Source of the DNA: Thermodesulfovibrionales bacterium
GTDB lineage: Bacteria > Nitrospirota > Thermodesulfovibrionia > Thermodesulfovibrionales > UBA1546
Assembly (NCBI GenBank): GCA_030018605.1
Contig: JASEHP010000101.1
Coordinates: 1-5,956 of the forward strand
DNA: 5,956 bases
Reading direction: 5' to 3'
A program made the position numbers and the translations under genes. Positions 5,014-5,956 of the stretch are shown one piece after another. Below the pieces are notes generated by a model, which was given only the letters and a program-made list of their open reading frames with translations, ran no database searches and was not told the DNA's origin. Within the stretch, counting starts at the first letter, position 1. Every line of letters starts with the position of its first letter.

Positions 5014-5661
5014 TCAACCTTTAACTTTCTTCGTCAACCATGCAGTCCATTCCGGTATTCCCTTGCCTGTTTTGCATGAAACCTCAAATATTTTCAGCGA
5101 AGGATTTAAAGACATTGCGTCTTTCCTGATTTTCTCCATGCTTACATTTGTATATGGCAGAAGGTCAATCTTATTCAATATCAAGGCTGATGATTCCTGA
5201 AACATCAGGGGATATTTTAACGGCTTGTCATCTCCTTCCGTTAGGCTCAAAACCATTGCCTTCATATCCTCGCCTATATTAAATTCCGCGGGGCATACAA
5301 GATTTCCTACGTTTTCGACAAAAAGCAGGTCGGTCTCCTTCAGAGGAAGAGATTCCAAAACCTCGTTAATCATGTTAGCGTCAAGATGGCATGCGCCGCC
5401 TGTATTTATTTGTATAACCGGCACTCCGAGACTGCCAATCCTTTCGGCATCAGATGTGCCTGCAATGTCTCCTTCTATAACAGCGGTTTTTATTTTTCCA
5501 TTTAGCTCTTCTATGGTTTTTTCCAGCAGAGATGTCTTGCCTGCGCCGGGCGCGCTCATCAGGTTAATGACATAGACCCCTGCTTCATCAAAAAGCCTGC
5601 GGTTTTCATCTGCTATTCTCTCATTTGCCTCAAGTATTCTTGTCACGACTTTAACTTTCAC
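5014..5661 (-). CDS. hypB: Hydrogenase nickel incorporation GTPase HypB
   Basis: HypB is a SIMIBI-class GTPase that works with HypA to insert nickel into the hydrogenase large subunit after the iron centre is in place. The 215-residue product has a P-loop SAPGAGKT at 36-43, EGDIAGTSDAERI at 63-75, the metal-site motif GGACHLDA with Cys91 and His92, ENVGNLVCPAEF with Cys123, and the guanine-specifying NKID at 163-166. SCKTGKG at 195-201 has Cys196 where SAKTG is the common form. It lacks both the N-terminal CXXCGC nickel motif of the E. coli protein and any histidine-rich stretch, so it probably acts only in GTP-driven transfer and not in nickel storage. The start is GTG 5661-5659, with GGGAG 8 nt upstream. 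It lies 45 bp after hypA and 54 bp before hypF. Confidence 0.97.
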   Translation of the reverse strand: MKVKVVTRILEANERIADENRRLFDEAGVYVINLMSAPGAGKTSLLEKTIEELNGKIKTAVIEGDIAGTSDAERIGSLGVPVIQINTGGACHLDANMINEVLESLPLKETDLLFVENVGNLVCPAEFNIGEDMKAMVLSLTEGDDKPLKYPLMFQESSALILNKIDLLPYTNVSMEKIRKDAMSLNPSLKIFEVSCKTGKGIPEWTAWLTKKVKG

Positions 5662-5706
5662 TTTATTTGCTCCCTGATAATTTTTTGCATACTGTTAGTT
5701 TGTTCA

Positions 5707-5956
5707 TCAAAATACTTCCATATCTATGATTTCAAGCTCACGCCCTGTTTTTATAATAAATGAGGCGCTGCTGCATTCAGGGCAGCACAGTACATATTTT
5801 TCTTCCGTAATAAAATTCTTGCCGCAGCTGCCGCACAAGCCGCTTACAGGTATTTCATCTACTATAACGCTTGCTTCTGCCGCAATTGTGTCTGCTTTAA
5901 GGGCATTGAATGCAAAAAGGAGGGCGTCGGGCATGATGCCCGACACCCTCCCGATC
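5707..5956 (-). CDS. hypA: Nickel metallochaperone HypA, 5' end cut by window edge
   Basis: HypA binds nickel through its N-terminal Met-His and hands it, with HypB, to the hydrogenase large subunit. A structural zinc site organises the protein. The visible 82 codons run in frame to the edge (IGRVSGIMPDALLFAFNAL...). They match the conserved middle of HypA, followed by the zinc-finger pairs CGSC and CPEC, the latter preceded by an extra Cys, and the tail SGRELEI-like TGRELEIIDMEVF. About 30-35 N-terminal residues, including the nickel-binding His2, lie beyond the window. The in-frame GTG at 5946 and the ATG further in are internal codons, not starts, because conserved HypA sequence precedes them. 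The gene ends with tandem TGA codons (5707-5709 and 5704-5706). It is first in the visible operon, 45 bp before hypB. Confidence 0.93.
   Translation of the reverse strand, partial: IGRVSGIMPDALLFAFNALKADTIAAEASVIVDEIPVSGLCGSCGKNFITEEKYVLCCPECSSASFIIKTGRELEIIDMEVF
5919..5951. repeat. 33-bp near-perfect palindrome within hypA
   Basis: GGAGGG 5919-5924 pairs with CCCTCC 5946-5951, and GTCGGGCAT 5926-5934 pairs with ATGCCCGAC 5936-5944, around the single centre base 5935. Only 5925/5945 mismatch, so 15 of 16 positions are complementary. It encodes the conserved HypA segment GRVSGIMPDALL, so any structure is built from codon choice in a constrained peptide. In mRNA it would form a very stable stem. 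Confidence 0.75.

Noticed and set aside
5944..5946. GTG at 5946 as the hypA start
   Set aside because: Conserved HypA residues (IGR) precede it in frame to the window edge, and the product would be far shorter than the family norm without the nickel-binding N-terminus.

Overview
The window is almost entirely a [NiFe]-hydrogenase maturation (hyp) gene cluster read leftwards on the minus strand. The order in transcription is hypA (5' end cut by the right edge), hypB, hypF, hypD, hypE. All five are recognised from family motifs: the HypA zinc-finger cysteines, the HypB P-loop and CHLDA metal site, the HypF acylphosphatase signature with its canonical double zinc finger, the HypD cysteine set, and the HypE PurM-like body with a terminal PRIC. 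No hydrogenase structural gene, tRNA, rRNA, CRISPR array or transposase is visible. hypC, often found between hypF and hypD, is absent: those two genes are only 7 bp apart.

Together the genes build the Fe(CN)2CO group and insert nickel. HypF carbamoylates the C-terminal cysteine of HypE, and HypE dehydrates the group to a thiocyanate. HypD (with HypC, not seen here) assembles the iron centre, and HypA and HypB deliver nickel. Gaps are short (45, 54 and 7 bp) except between hypD and hypE, where about 207 bp intervene. One polycistronic transcript starting beyond the right edge is likely; no promoter or clear intrinsic terminator is seen.

The unusual layer is a high density of small repeats inserted in and between otherwise ordinary genes. 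There are five tandem arrays of 7-bp units, each about 28 bp (four units) and each with a different unit. Three lie in frame inside hypF and two lie in opposite orientation just after hypE. A roughly 65-bp palindromic repeat sits in frame near the N-terminus of hypE and adds about 23 residues. A 120-bp nested palindrome separates hypD from hypE and carries a 72-codon frame that overlaps the end of hypD (ATGA) and the start of hypE. A compact GC hairpin lies between hypB and hypF, and a 33-bp near-perfect palindrome lies inside hypA.

Moderate GC content, a five-gene hyp cluster and abundant small dispersed repeats suggest an uncultured anaerobic or facultative bacterium, perhaps of the Nitrospirota or deltaproteobacterial kind. 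This assignment is a weak inference from general familiarity, not from a search. The left 108 bases hold no gene I can support.
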